Assembly (NCBI GenBank): GCA_002384055.1
Contig: DGAU01000025.1
Location: 51,258 to 115,257 of the forward strand
DNA length: 64,000 nt
DNA from: Flavobacteriaceae bacterium UBA4022
GTDB taxonomy: Bacteria; Bacteroidota; Bacteroidia; Flavobacteriales; Flavobacteriaceae
Direction: 5' to 3'
Below the pieces are notes generated by a model. The model saw only the letters and a program-made list of their open reading frames with translations, had not been told where the DNA came from and did no database searches. This document shows, in pieces, positions 26,192-35,855 of the stretch (within the stretch, counting starts at the first letter, position 1; each line of letters opens with the position of its first letter). The position numbers were made by a program, and so were the translations under genes.

Positions 26192-27004
26192 ATGAATTAC
26201 TTCAAAATTTTGTGTGTATTATTGCTCCTGATTCCTATGGAAAAGGCCTCTGGACAAGATTTTGTCTTGACACAAACCACCCCTATCAAAGGGGATGTAT
26301 TTATCGGTGTCGATAATTTTGGCTTTCTCTACACTATCAAAGGCAGTGTGCTGCACAAAACCAAGGACCTGTTAGATTACAACTACCAAGATATTCTATT
26401 AGGCCCGATTGCCTCGGTGGACTTGACCAACCCACTCAATCTTATTTTATTTTACCAAGAGGCCAACACCGTTGTTGTTTTAGATAATCGCCTCAACGAA
26501 AAACAGCGCCTTAAGTTCAATGAAATTGACCCCTTCCCAGCATTACAAATGGCCCTCAATGCCGGCAGTGGACGCCTATGGCTCATGGACATGATCGACC
26601 AATCGGTATGGCTATATGAAATCGCTACCAATCGGATCCTCGCAAAAACACCTCCCATATCCGGATCACTTCTAACGGCATCTTGTCGATTTAATGATTG
26701 CCTGATCCAAACAGACCTGACTTTTGTGCGTGTCGATAACTTTGGCAATCTGGCATGGTCACTAGCCAGTGGATCCTACGATGCAATGACCTATAACGAT
26801 CATTATATACTTGCGACTAAGGGCACCAATTTGTTTTTACTCAGTTACGACAACGGCAAACAAAGAGAGAACATTACCACATCACAATTGCCCTTAAATT
26901 GGTCTGAAAATCTAGCAAAAGGTTTGCAGCTAACCCAAGATTTCCTTTATATTTACGACGGTATACAATTATATCGCTATACCATAAATCCATCTAACAA
27001 ATAA
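26192..27004 (+). CDS. Secreted propeller-like protein, function unknown
   Basis: Starting at the ATG at 26192 the protein has 270 residues, with signal peptide MNYFKILCVLLLLIPMEKAS before GQDF. Repeated strand pairs (VFIGVDNFGFLYTIKGSVL, VVVLDNRLNEKQ, LWLMDMIDQSVWLYE, YILATKGTNLFLL) suggest a small beta-propeller. The sequence TACCTTGT at 26179-26186 is an imperfect -7 box 5 bases before the ATG. It lies 6 bases before the deoxynucleoside kinase gene and is probably co-transcribed with it. Confidence 0.72.
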   Translation: MNYFKILCVLLLLIPMEKASGQDFVLTQTTPIKGDVFIGVDNFGFLYTIKGSVLHKTKDLLDYNYQDILLGPIASVDLTNPLNLILFYQEANTVVVLDNRLNEKQRLKFNEIDPFPALQMALNAGSGRLWLMDMIDQSVWLYEIATNRILAKTPPISGSLLTASCRFNDCLIQTDLTFVRVDNFGNLAWSLASGSYDAMTYNDHYILATKGTNLFLLSYDNGKQRENITTSQLPLNWSENLAKGLQLTQDFLYIYDGIQLYRYTINPSNK

Positions 27005-27010
27005 AGGACT

Positions 27011-27625
27011 ATGCATGTCGCTGTCGCCGGAAATATTGGCTCAGGCAAGACAACCTTAACCGGTTTACTTGCAAAACATTACAAATGGGAACCGCATTAC
27101 GAAGAGGTTGAAGACAATCCGTATCTAGACGATTTTTATAATCAGATGGAGCGCTGGTCATTCAACTTGCAAATTTATTTCCTCAACAGCAGGTTTCGTC
27201 AGATACTATCGATTCGCGAAAGTGGCAAAACCGTGATTCAAGATCGTACGATTTATGAAGACGCCTTTATTTTCGCGCCCAATTTACACGCCATGGGCCT
27301 GATGGCCAATCGAGATTTTGAAAATTACAGTTCTTTATTTAATTTGATGGAAAGCGTAACCAAAGGCCCAGATTTATTGATTTATCTGCGCAGCTCTATC
27401 CCCAATTTGGTCAAACAAATTCACAAGCGCGGTAGGGAATACGAAAACTCGATCAGTATCGATTACTTAAGCCGACTAAATGAACGTTATGAGGCCTGGA
27501 TTCATCATTACGACAAAGGCGGCTTACTGATCATCGACGTGGACAAAATTGACTTTGTAGACAACCAAGAAGATTTAGGAGAAGTGATCAACCGCATTGA
27601 TGCGGAACTTCACGGATTATTTTAG
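27011..27625 (+). CDS. Deoxynucleoside kinase
   Basis: Phosphorylates deoxynucleosides in salvage. The 204-residue protein has the P-loop GNIGSGKT at residues 7-14, then EEVEDNPYLDDFY, the substrate-site RWSFNLQIYFLNSRF, the DR motif IQDRTIYED and the lid KRGREYENSI. It resembles the dGK/dAK and dCK branch; which bases it accepts cannot be read here. A second kinase domain of this family is fused to FolK at 49-50 kb. The nucleoside transporter at 34 kb would supply the substrate. A strong terminator follows. Confidence 0.92.
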   Translation: MHVAVAGNIGSGKTTLTGLLAKHYKWEPHYEEVEDNPYLDDFYNQMERWSFNLQIYFLNSRFRQILSIRESGKTVIQDRTIYEDAFIFAPNLHAMGLMANRDFENYSSLFNLMESVTKGPDLLIYLRSSIPNLVKQIHKRGREYENSISIDYLSRLNERYEAWIHHYDKGGLLIIDVDKIDFVDNQEDLGEVINRIDAELHGLF

Positions 27626-27647
27626 AAGCTCCTGATAATGAATCATA

Positions 27648-27682
27648 AAAAAGCCCGATGAATTTCATCGGGCTTTTTTTTA
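27648..27682. terminator. Bidirectional intrinsic terminator
   Basis: AGCCCGATG and CATCGGGCT pair around a 5-base loop, with A and T runs on either side. It serves both the deoxynucleoside kinase gene and the convergent hppA. Confidence 0.9.
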
Positions 27683-27702
27683 TAGATAAGGAATCGCCAG
27701 TA

Positions 27703-30135
27703 TTATTGGTCCGTTCCTTCTTTTTCTTCTTCCAATTTCTCCACGGCAATGTCGATTTGCGCCGTTGTCAAAGACTCTACCTTAGCTTTTACTTCTTCTA
27801 AGCTGCCGGTGATGACCTGAACCGTTTCTTGGGCTTGACCGTTTACAGTTTCTGTAATGGTTACTGTGGCTGTTGTCAGCGCACCATCTTGATCCATTTT
27901 AACAATCACTTGCTTTTCTTGTTGTGCGTTAACTGCAGTGTGATCCACGTGGATGGCCATTTGATCATGTCCTTGTTCTGTGCCATGACCACCAAGGATT
28001 GGTGCGATCACTAGGCCAATAAGACAGGTCAATTTGATTAAGATGTTCATCGATGGCCCTGATGTATCTTTAAACGGATCTCCTACAGTATCTCCAGTAA
28101 CCGCTGCTTTGTGCGCATCACTGCCTTTGTAGGTCATTTCACCATTGATCATAACACCGGCCTCAAAAGACTTCTTGGCATTATCCCAGGCACCTCCAGC
28201 ATTGTTTTGGAAAATAGCCCACATCACACCACTGACACAAACACCAGCCATGTAACCCCCTAAAGGTTCTGCACCAAAAACCAAACCAATAAAAATTGGC
28301 GTTACAATCGTCAATAGACCAGGCAACAACATTTCTTTTAATGCCGCTCTGGTCGAAATATCCACACATTTAGCATATTCTGGGGTCCCTGTGCCTTCCA
28401 TAATTCCTGGAATTTCACGGAACTGACGGCGGACTTCTTGTACCATTTCCATAGCCGCTTTACCCACAGACTTCATGACCATTGCAGAGAAAACAACCGG
28501 AATCATTGCCCCGACGAAAAGCATGGCTAAAACATCTGCTTTAAAAATATTTATCCCTTCAATTTCCGTAAATGTCACATAAGCAGCAAATAAAGCCAAA
28601 GCCGTAAGGGCCGCTGAAGCAATAGCGAATCCTTTACCTACCGCAGCAGTTGTATTCCCTACCGCGTCAAGGATGTCAGTGCGCTCGCGCACATGCGGCT
28701 CTAAGTCACTCATCTCAGCGACACCACCTGCGTTATCGGCAATGGGTCCAAAAGCATCAATGGCCAACTGCATTGCAGTGGTAGCCATCATTGCAGAAGC
28801 TGCTAAAGCAACCCCGTAAAACCCTGACAATTCGTATGAACCATAAATAGCTGCAGCAAACAAAATAACTGAAGAAAAGGTTGAGTACATACCTACAGAC
28901 AAACCGGCAATAATATTGGTTGCAGCCCCTGTGGATGAATTCTCAACGATATCCATAACGGGTTTGCTCCCCAAGCTTGTATAGTAAGCAGTCACCATAG
29001 AGATCAAGGCGCCAACAGCCAAACCGATAACGGCCGACCAGAACACATTGATGGATGGTATTTGCTTTGGTCCTTCCCCGAAGAAATTCATGGTCATTGT
29101 TTCTGGCAGCATCCAATCGATGAGGAACCAACTGGCAAAAAGGGTCAAGAGGATCGCAGCCCAGTTGCCCATATCCAATGCTTTCTGGACCTGTGATTCT
29201 TTGGCGTCATTGTTTTTGATCCCAACGAAAAATGTACCAATGATTGACGCTAAAATTCCAACACCAGCAATTACAAGTGGCAATAGAATTGGCCCCATAT
29301 TATTAAAGTTGTCTGTAAATTGATTTACCGCCGACATATCTCTAATGACATAGTTACCCAAAACCATGGCAGCAAGAACAGTCGCCACATAAGAACCAAA
29401 TAAATCGGCACCCATTCCAGCGACATCACCTACATTATCACCAACGTTATCGGCTATAGTCGCGGGGTTACGTGGGTCATCCTCTGGAATTCCCGCCTCA
29501 ACTTTACCAACTAAATCAGCGCCAACATCTGCAGCCTTAGTATAAATACCCCCTCCAACACGAGCGAATAAAGCAATGCTTTCTGCCCCGAGAGAGAATC
29601 CGGCTAATGCTTCAAGGACGATGGTCATGTCATTATAAAACGATGTGCCTTGGCCCATAAATTGACCCAAGAAGAACATGAAAAATAAACTTAATCCCAA
29701 AACGGCGAGCCCAGCAACACCAAGACCCATAACTGTTCCACCACCAAAAGAAACCTTTAAGGCTTGGGGTAAAGAAGTTTTGGCGGCCTCTGCGGTGCGT
29801 GTATTAGCTTCAGTGGCCACACGCATACCAATGTTTCCTGCCAAAGCAGAAAAAATGGCGCCAATAATAAAGGCGGGTACGATCATCCAGCTGGTGTTAG
29901 GCACCATAGTCGAAACGATGTATAGCAATACTGCGGCGATCACGGCAAAAATCACCAACAATCGGTACTCCGCGTGAAGAAAGGCTAAGGCGCCTTCTTT
30001 GATGCTTTTTGAAATGAACTGCATGCGCTCACTACCTGGTGATTGCTTTTTGACCCAGTTCATTTTTACCAACATAAATAATAGCCCTAAAATGGATAGT
30101 GCTATGGGTACGTAAATAATGTTTTGTTCTAACAT
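27703..30135 (-). CDS. hppA: Membrane-bound ion-translocating pyrophosphatase
   Basis: Couples pyrophosphate hydrolysis to H+ and/or Na+ transport across the inner membrane. The 810-residue protein has about 16 hydrophobic segments. The pyrophosphate-binding motif is [20 protein letters not shown] and is followed by [20 protein letters not shown]; a second acidic cluster is [15 protein letters not shown]. The site that distinguishes the subclasses reads GNTTAA, with Ala where K+-independent enzymes have Lys, so a K+-dependent pump (often Na+ or dual-specific) is inferred. The last about 85 residues after APILGGHG are a soluble acidic extension beyond the usual end. Confidence 0.95.
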   Translation of the reverse strand: MLEQNIIYVPIALSILGLLFMLVKMNWVKKQSPGSERMQFISKSIKEGALAFLHAEYRLLVIFAVIAAVLLYIVSTMVPNTSWMIVPAFIIGAIFSALAGNIGMRVATEANTRTAEAAKTSLPQALKVSFGGGTVMGLGVAGLAVLGLSLFFMFFLGQFMGQGTSFYNDMTIVLEALAGFSLGAESIALFARVGGGIYTKAADVGADLVGKVEAGIPEDDPRNPATIADNVGDNVGDVAGMGADLFGSYVATVLAAMVLGNYVIRDMSAVNQFTDNFNNMGPILLPLVIAGVGILASIIGTFFVGIKNNDAKESQVQKALDMGNWAAILLTLFASWFLIDWMLPETMTMNFFGEGPKQIPSINVFWSAVIGLAVGALISMVTAYYTSLGSKPVMDIVENSSTGAATNIIAGLSVGMYSTFSSVILFAAAIYGSYELSGFYGVALAASAMMATTAMQLAIDAFGPIADNAGGVAEMSDLEPHVRERTDILDAVGNTTAAVGKGFAIASAALTALALFAAYVTFTEIEGINIFKADVLAMLFVGAMIPVVFSAMVMKSVGKAAMEMVQEVRRQFREIPGIMEGTGTPEYAKCVDISTRAALKEMLLPGLLTIVTPIFIGLVFGAEPLGGYMAGVCVSGVMWAIFQNNAGGAWDNAKKSFEAGVMINGEMTYKGSDAHKAAVTGDTVGDPFKDTSGPSMNILIKLTCLIGLVIAPILGGHGTEQGHDQMAIHVDHTAVNAQQEKQVIVKMDQDGALTTATVTITETVNGQAQETVQVITGSLEEVKAKVESLTTAQIDIAVEKLEEEKEGTDQ

Positions 30136-30176
30136 AGTCCTTATATTTTGTGTTTTGTTCGCTTTTTTTGCGCTCG

Positions 30177-30184
30177 CAAAAGTA
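30177..30184 (-). promoter_or_regulatory. -7 box of hppA
   Basis: On the minus strand TACTTTTG matches TANNTTTG, 41 bases before the ATG. No -33 TTG at normal spacing. The rest of 30136-30407 holds no convincing gene. Confidence 0.45.
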
Positions 30185-30407
30185 GTAAAATTGATTAGTA
30201 TTCTATCGATGAATTACGCAGAATTTTAACGCCACCCGCGCAGTGCTCGTGAATCTGGCAGAGACACGCCTTGTTTTCTCAGTTTTTTCGAGCTCGTTTT
30301 TTGGCCTATATCGATGCTCAATTCAACACTCGCCGGCAAACGTTTCCCTTAGGTATTTTGGCTTTACTGCTCGGAACCATGCCATGGGAAAATTATTTAT
30401 GCCATTT

Positions 30408-31388
30408 TTAAGGGCGATACATAACTTTTTTAACCGCCTTGACCACGTCATCGCGATTCGGCAACCATTCGGCCAATAACACTGGAGAATATGGCGCTGG
30501 TGTATCGGCTGTATTGATCTTGACGATCGGTGCATCTAGATAATCGAAAGCTTGTGCCTGTATTTGATAGGTGATCTCTGTAGCGACATTGCCAAAAGGC
30601 CAGGCTTCTTCTAAAATTACCAAGCGGTTCGTCTTTTTAACACTGGTTAATATGGTCTCATGATCCATGGGACGAACGGTGCGCAAGTCAATTATTTCGC
30701 ATTCAATACCTTCTAGAGCCAAAGTTTCGGCAGCGGCATAAGCTTCTTTTATGATTTTTCCAAAAGACACGATGGTCACATCCTTCCCGGTACGTTTGAT
30801 TTCAGCAACACCAAGTGGAATCAAGTATTCCCCCTCAGGCACTTCACCCTTGTCTCCATACATTTGTTCACTCTCCATAAAAATTACAGGATCGTCATCG
30901 CGAATAGCACTTTTGAGCAATCCTTTAGCATCGGCTGGATTACTGGGCACCACTACTTTCAGACCAGGCGTGTTAGCAAACCAGCTCTCAAAAGCCTGAG
31001 AGTGGGTCGCTCCCAATTGACCAGCGGAAGCCGTTGGGCCTCTAAAGACAATAGGACAATTGAATTGACCACCACTCATTTGACGAATTTTGGCCGCATT
31101 GTTAATGATTTGATCAATCCCTACCAAAGAAAAGTTGAAAGTCATAAACTCCACTATAGGTCGGTTACCGTTCATAGCAGAACCTATCGCGATACCCGCA
31201 AAACCCAATTCCGAAATTGGCGTGTCAATGACACGCTTGGCGCCAAACTCGTCGAGCATCCCTTTACTGGCCTTATAAGCACCGTTGTATTCGGCCACTT
31301 CTTCACCCATTAAAAATATGCTTTCATCACGGCGCATTTCTTCACTCATTGCTTCACAAATGGCCTCTCTAAATTGAATCGTTTTCAT
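30408..31388 (-). CDS. pdhB: Pyruvate dehydrogenase complex E1 component, beta subunit
   Basis: With the alpha subunit it decarboxylates pyruvate using thiamine diphosphate and feeds the lipoylated E2. The 326-residue protein has the E1 beta signatures FLMGEEVAEYNGAYKASKGM, DTPISELGFAGIAIGSAMNG, RGPTASAGQLGATHSQAFE and LVILEEAWPFGNVATEI. The length is normal for a separate beta subunit. pdhA and the E2 and E3 genes are not nearby, so pdhB stands alone, divergent from etfBA. lipB at 10 kb provides a functional link through lipoylation. Confidence 0.95.
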   Translation of the reverse strand: MKTIQFREAICEAMSEEMRRDESIFLMGEEVAEYNGAYKASKGMLDEFGAKRVIDTPISELGFAGIAIGSAMNGNRPIVEFMTFNFSLVGIDQIINNAAKIRQMSGGQFNCPIVFRGPTASAGQLGATHSQAFESWFANTPGLKVVVPSNPADAKGLLKSAIRDDDPVIFMESEQMYGDKGEVPEGEYLIPLGVAEIKRTGKDVTIVSFGKIIKEAYAAAETLALEGIECEIIDLRTVRPMDHETILTSVKKTNRLVILEEAWPFGNVATEITYQIQAQAFDYLDAPIVKINTADTPAPYSPVLLAEWLPNRDDVVKAVKKVMYRP

Positions 31389-31430
31389 GGTAGTTCTGCT
31401 GATTAATGCTCTGAGGGATTTTCAGAGGGA

Positions 31431-31438
31431 CAAAAATA
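31431..31438 (-). promoter_or_regulatory. -7 box of pdhB
   Basis: On the minus strand TATTTTTG matches TANNTTTG, 42 bases before the ATG. A second match, TAAATTTG at 31471-31478, lies further upstream. Neither has a TTG at ideal distance. Confidence 0.4.
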
Positions 31439-31481
31439 ATATTATTTAAAAAGTTCTCTTCACTTTTTGTCAAATTTATTC

Positions 31482-31509
31482 AATTTTACTATGCATGCAT
31501 AGTAAAATT
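31482..31509. promoter_or_regulatory. Perfect 28-bp palindrome between pdhB and etfB, likely operator
   Basis: The half site AATTTTACTATGCA is followed directly by its exact reverse complement, giving 14-base arms with no spacer. It lies 13 bases upstream of the etfB -7-like box, across its -33 position, and 93 bases from the pdhB start. The size and symmetry suit a MarR- or TetR-type dimer. No regulator gene is adjacent. A cruciform or terminator role is unlikely because there is no loop or T run. Confidence 0.7.
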
Positions 31510-31522
31510 AGGGGGAATAGTG

Positions 31523-31530
31523 TATCTTTA
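31523..31530 (+). promoter_or_regulatory. -7-like box of etfBA
   Basis: TATCTTTA, one base off TANNTTTG, 36 bases before the etfB ATG and just downstream of the palindrome. Confidence 0.4.
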
Positions 31531-31566
31531 CGATGCAAAAAATTACGACCAAAACAACCCTATTTT

Positions 31567-32307
31567 ATGAACATATTAGTGTGTATTAGCCACGTTCCAG
31601 ACACTACTTCCAAAATTAATTTTACGGACAACGACACCAAATTCGACCAAAACGGCGTCCAATATGTCATCAATCCTAATGACGAATTTGGCCTCACCAG
31701 ATCACTTTGGTTCAAAGAGCAACAAGGCGCAGTAGTTCATGTGGTCACCGTTGGTGGTGCCGAATGCGAACCCACCCTGCGTAAAGCATTGGCAATAGGC
31801 GCAGACGAAGCCATTCGCGTGGCGATCCCAGCAACCGATGGATTGGTTGTCGCTAAAGCCCTCGCCCAAGTCGTTCAACAGGGCCACTATGACCTGGTCA
31901 TTGCCGGTCGTGAATCATTGGATTACAATGGCGGCATGGTTCCTGGTATGCTCGCGCAATTGACCGGGTTCGCTTTTGTCAACACCTGTATCAAATTAGA
32001 CATTGACGGCAACCAAGGTGTTGCTGTTCGTGAAATTGATGGTGGTAAAGAAACCATTGCTGTAACCTTGCCGCTGGTTATTGGCGGCCAGAAAGGATTG
32101 GTCGAAGAAAGCGACCTACGCATACCCAACATGCGCGGCATCATGCAAGCCCGCAGCAAACCATTGCATGTCAAGGAGATGAGTGCTGCAGCGGCAACAG
32201 CCCAGACCATCAGTTTTGAAAAACCAGCACCAAAAGAAGCGGTGACCCTAGTCGATACAGTGGATGAACTCATTGACTTATTGCACAAAGAAGCCAAAGT
32301 CATTTAG
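31567..32307 (+). CDS. etfB: Electron transfer flavoprotein, beta subunit
   Basis: With EtfA it carries electrons from acyl-CoA dehydrogenases to the quinone pool. From the ATG at 31567 it has 246 residues, beginning MNILVCISHVPDTTSKINFT. The ETF beta fold shows GADEAIRVAIPATDGLVVAK, LVIAGRESLDYNGGMVPGML and the recognition-loop region LPLVIGGQKGLVEESDLRIP, followed by MQARSKPL. An upstream in-frame ATG (31495) lies inside the palindrome and is rejected. etfA follows after 57 bases. Confidence 0.94.
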   Translation: MNILVCISHVPDTTSKINFTDNDTKFDQNGVQYVINPNDEFGLTRSLWFKEQQGAVVHVVTVGGAECEPTLRKALAIGADEAIRVAIPATDGLVVAKALAQVVQQGHYDLVIAGRESLDYNGGMVPGMLAQLTGFAFVNTCIKLDIDGNQGVAVREIDGGKETIAVTLPLVIGGQKGLVEESDLRIPNMRGIMQARSKPLHVKEMSAAAATAQTISFEKPAPKEAVTLVDTVDELIDLLHKEAKVI

Positions 32308-32364
32308 CCCTTTATCCAGAACCCAAATTTATTCAGTGAATAACCACAGATAAAATAAAACATT

Positions 32365-33327
32365 ATGCCCGTATTAGTCTATGCCGAATCGGATCAAGGC
32401 ACCATCAAAAAAATTGCTCAAGAACTCATCTCTTATGGACGCGGTATCGCTGACCAACTGGGCACAACCCTTACCGTTGCTGTTATGACGGATGCATCCG
32501 CTCAAAATCTCGCTCAATATGGAGCACAAAATATATTGAACATCGAACACGAAGTGTTAAACACCTTCAGCGCTGACACCTATGCCGCTGCAATAGCTCA
32601 GGCGGCGACATCTATAAATGCCGATGTTGTGCTGGTTTCGTCCAGTGCCAATAGCCGCTACTTAGCGCCTATGATTGCCGTAGCGCTCGATGCTGCTTAT
32701 GTACCCAACAGCACTCAACTTCCTGTCAGCACAACACCCTTTAGAATAAAGCACAGTGTCTACACCAATAAAGCTGAGGCCATCACGGAAATGACTTCAC
32801 CGGTCAAACTGATCGGATTATCTAAAAACGCTTATGGCGCCCATTCCTTTGAAGGGTCTGTCCACACGACCAACTTCACCCCTGAGCTGAGCACCTCCAA
32901 ATGCCGGGTCACCGCAACTGACCGCGCTACTGATAAAGTCACGATTGCCGATGCGGAAATTGTAGTCTCTGCGGGGCGGGGACTTAAGGGCCCTGAGCAT
33001 TGGCACTTGATTGAAGATCTCGCCAATGTATTAGGCGCCGCCACAGCTTGCTCTAAACCCGTTTCTGACTTGGGCTGGCGTCCCCATAGTGAGCACGTAG
33101 GCCAGACAGGAAAGCCTGTTGCCTCTAATTTATATATCGCCATAGGCATTAGCGGAGCGATACAACATTTAGCGGGGGTCAATTCTTCTAAAGTAAAAGT
33201 GGTCATCAACACCGATCCCGAAGCACCCTTTTTCAAAGCGGCAGATTATGGAATTGTTGGAGACGCCTTCGACATCGTCCCTCAATTGATCGAAAAATTA
33301 AAGCAATTTAAAGCGCTTAACGCATAA
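32365..33327 (+). CDS. etfA: Electron transfer flavoprotein, alpha subunit
   Basis: The FAD-binding partner of EtfB. The 320-residue protein has an N-terminal nucleotide-binding-like domain and a C-terminal FAD domain from about residue 200. The FAD domain is seen in AGRGLKGPEHWHLIEDLANV, ACSKPVSDLGWRPHSEHVGQ, GISGAIQHLAGV and the C-terminal DYGIVGDAFDIVPQL. Length and order are normal. It is likely to serve the acyl-CoA dehydrogenase at 3.5 kb among others. Confidence 0.95.
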   Translation: MPVLVYAESDQGTIKKIAQELISYGRGIADQLGTTLTVAVMTDASAQNLAQYGAQNILNIEHEVLNTFSADTYAAAIAQAATSINADVVLVSSSANSRYLAPMIAVALDAAYVPNSTQLPVSTTPFRIKHSVYTNKAEAITEMTSPVKLIGLSKNAYGAHSFEGSVHTTNFTPELSTSKCRVTATDRATDKVTIADAEIVVSAGRGLKGPEHWHLIEDLANVLGAATACSKPVSDLGWRPHSEHVGQTGKPVASNLYIAIGISGAIQHLAGVNSSKVKVVINTDPEAPFFKAADYGIVGDAFDIVPQLIEKLKQFKALNA

Positions 33328-33412
33328 AAATTTTTTATTTTGGTAACTGCTTAAAAAGCCGTTCAAACCGAAATATCACGGGTCGAATTTGGTGTTTTTC
33401 GTGCAAAATAAA

Positions 33413-34042
33413 ATGAGCTTAGTCCGTCTTAATATCAAAGGCATATCTTACAGTCAAACCCAAAATGGTGCTTATGCCCTTATTTTGAGTGAAGAGCTTG
33501 GGGACAGAAAACTCCCCATTGTCATTGGTGCTTTCGAAGCACAGTCCATTGCCATTGCTTTGGAAAAAGAAATAAGACCCCCAAGGCCTTTGACCCACGA
33601 TTTATTCAAAACCTTTGCCGACCGCTATTGCATCGTGATCAAACAAGTGATCATACACAAGCTCGCGGATGGCGTTTTTTATTCCAGTATTATTGCCGAA
33701 CAAGATGGCTTAGAAGAAATTATCGATGCCCGCACCAGTGATGCTATCGCGTTAGCTCTGCGCTTTAAAGCGCCCATCTTCACCTACAAAGACATTTTGG
33801 ACCGTGCTGGAGTCAATTTAAAAGCGAGTCCCTCAGGACACGACAATCCCCAAGCGGATAATGCCGCCATCGATGAGTTGTTGGCCGGTAGTCCTAGGTC
33901 ATCGGATCAAAAAACCACGACTGACCATTACAATAAGCACACCCTAAAAGAACTGCAAGAGCTGTTGCATAAAGCCTTGAGTAACGAGGCCTATGAGTCC
34001 GCAGCACAGTTGCGCGATGAAATTTCAAAAAGAACCCTTTAG
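33413..34042 (+). CDS. Bifunctional nuclease-domain protein with C-terminal UvrB/C-like motif
   Basis: From the ATG at 33413 it has 209 residues, starting MSLVRLNIKGISYSQTQNGA. Residues 1 to about 135 form the DUF151/bifunctional-nuclease domain (EELGDRKLPIVIGAFEAQSI, RPLTHDLF, IDARTSDAIALALRFKAPIF). The last about 40 residues (LKELQELLHKALSNEAYESA, AQLRDEI) resemble the UVR motif of UvrB/UvrC and of clamp-adaptor proteins. Homologues have been described as having DNase and RNase activity; the role here is unknown. It sits between etfA and the nucleoside transporter on one strand. Confidence 0.87.
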   Translation: MSLVRLNIKGISYSQTQNGAYALILSEELGDRKLPIVIGAFEAQSIAIALEKEIRPPRPLTHDLFKTFADRYCIVIKQVIIHKLADGVFYSSIIAEQDGLEEIIDARTSDAIALALRFKAPIFTYKDILDRAGVNLKASPSGHDNPQADNAAIDELLAGSPRSSDQKTTTDHYNKHTLKELQELLHKALSNEAYESAAQLRDEISKRTL

Positions 34043-34044
34043 AC

Positions 34045-35772
34045 ATGAAGCGACTGTTATTATTATGCATCCTTTTGGCCGCCCCCTTTTTTGCTTTCGG
34101 CCAAATCCTAGAAGGCGAGTGGCGTTTTAACTCCATTACGCGTGATGGCGCTTCCATAATGGCCATCGACGCGCAAAACGATCATATGTCGTTGTCCAAC
34201 AATCAATTTACATACCAGTTAGCCGCTAAAAATTCACTTTTTGCCTCAGGCACCTACACCTTAATTGGCGACAATCAGATCGCCTTGCGTTATGATTTGC
34301 CCTTCGACACCCTAAGGACCTACCAAATTGACATCCTTAGCAAAAACGTCTTGAGTCTCAGTGAGTCAGGAATAGATTATCGATTTGTTCGAGCAGACAA
34401 CACCGATTTGATCAATGCAGCAAATGACTCCCAGGCCACCGGCAACTCATTTGGGATGACCCAAGGATTGGGAGTGAGTTTGGAAAGTGTCAGCAGAGGA
34501 ATCCTCGGCCTGGTTTTCCTTATTTTTGTGGGGTATCTTTTGAGCAGTAACCGACGGCGTATCGATTGGAAACTTGTGGGCACTGGACTGGTATTACAGG
34601 CCGTATTTGCCGTAATGGTTTTAAAAATAGATAGCGTCGCTAATGCTTTCGATTGGCTATCGGCCAACGTAGTTACCTTTTTAAATTTCAGCGAAAAAGG
34701 GGCTGAATTTTTGTTTGGTGGCTTGGTCACCAATCAAGAAACTTTTGGATATCTTTTTGCTTTTAAGGTATTACCAACCATCGTATTCTTCTCTGCATTC
34801 ACCTCGATTCTTTACTATTTCGGGATCATACAAACCGTCATTAAAGGATTTGCTTGGGTTATGAGCAAGACCATGAGACTGTCCGGAGCAGAAAGTTTAG
34901 CGGCGGCGGCCAACATCTTTATTGGCCAGACCGAAGCGCCTTTGGTGATTAAGCCCTATCTGGAAAAAATGACCAAGAGCGAACTCATGTGCCTGATGAT
35001 TGGTGGCATGGCCACTATTGCTGGCGGTGTTCTGGCGGCCTATATCGCGTTTCTTGGCGGATCGAGTGAGGCCGAAAAAATTTATTTTGCCAAACATTTA
35101 CTCTCAGCATCAATCATGTCTGCGCCCGCAGCCATTGTCATCGCCAAAATACTTTATCCCGAAACCGAAGAAGTAGACCGTTCCCTCGATATTTCGCGCG
35201 ATAAGATCGGGGTTAATATATTGGATGCCATTTCCCGCGGCACCACCGATGGATTAAAGCTGGCGATTAATGTAGGGGCAATGCTCCTTGTTTTTACAGC
35301 AATAATTGCCGTTTTTAACTGGATTACGGTAGACTGGATTGGTGGACCCACTGGTCTCAATGAGCTCATCGCGACATCTACTGATGGTCGCTATACAGGC
35401 CTATCCCTGCAGTACTTGTTAGGTAATTTATTCGCGCCTGTGGCTTGGATTATTGGCGTTCCTACAGCAGATATTGTTGCTGTTGGCCAGCTCTTGGGTG
35501 AAAAGACCATACTCAATGAATTCTTTGCCTACGCCTCTTTGGCGGACCTCAAAAATACTGGCGTATTGACCACAAATCGATCCATCGTCATCGCGACCTA
35601 TTCACTGTGTGGTTTTGCCAATTTTGCTTCGATTGGGATTCAAATTGGCGGGATTGGTGGCTTGGCCCCATCCCAAAAAGCCACGCTGGCCCGATTTGGT
35701 TTTAAAGCCCTTATTGGCGGTACCATTGCAGCGTTGATGACTGCCACAATCGCTGGAATGCTTATTGGTTAA
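34045..35772 (+). CDS. Concentrative nucleoside transporter with N-terminal secreted-type domain
   Basis: A 575-residue protein. The C-terminal about 420 residues are a CNT-family (NupC-type) nucleoside symporter, with GQTEAPLVIKPYLEKMTKSE and GGMATIAGGVLAAYIAFLGG as the substrate/ion-site signatures. IATYSLCGFANFASIGIQIG is the matching C-terminal repeat. The first about 135 residues are unusual: a signal-peptide-like MKRLLLLCILLAAPFFAFGQ and a lipocalin-like strand domain (GEWRFNSITRDGASIMAIDA, GTYTLIGDNQIALRYD) that should face the periplasm. It starts 2 bases after the preceding stop. Supply of nucleosides fits the kinases and thyA nearby. Confidence 0.9.
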   Translation: MKRLLLLCILLAAPFFAFGQILEGEWRFNSITRDGASIMAIDAQNDHMSLSNNQFTYQLAAKNSLFASGTYTLIGDNQIALRYDLPFDTLRTYQIDILSKNVLSLSESGIDYRFVRADNTDLINAANDSQATGNSFGMTQGLGVSLESVSRGILGLVFLIFVGYLLSSNRRRIDWKLVGTGLVLQAVFAVMVLKIDSVANAFDWLSANVVTFLNFSEKGAEFLFGGLVTNQETFGYLFAFKVLPTIVFFSAFTSILYYFGIIQTVIKGFAWVMSKTMRLSGAESLAAAANIFIGQTEAPLVIKPYLEKMTKSELMCLMIGGMATIAGGVLAAYIAFLGGSSEAEKIYFAKHLLSASIMSAPAAIVIAKILYPETEEVDRSLDISRDKIGVNILDAISRGTTDGLKLAINVGAMLLVFTAIIAVFNWITVDWIGGPTGLNELIATSTDGRYTGLSLQYLLGNLFAPVAWIIGVPTADIVAVGQLLGEKTILNEFFAYASLADLKNTGVLTTNRSIVIATYSLCGFANFASIGIQIGGIGGLAPSQKATLARFGFKALIGGTIAALMTATIAGMLIG

Positions 35773-35855
35773 TAACTATTGAAAACTGACCAAACGCAAG
35801 CCGACTCATTGGCCGTTAACTTTTTTATTTTTACCATTCATCACAAACTTTTTAC

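Noticed and set aside
30136..30407. Possible small genes between hppA and pdhB
   Set aside because: The open frames here have no start context, no family features and overlap pdhB in antisense; only the hppA -7 box is supported.
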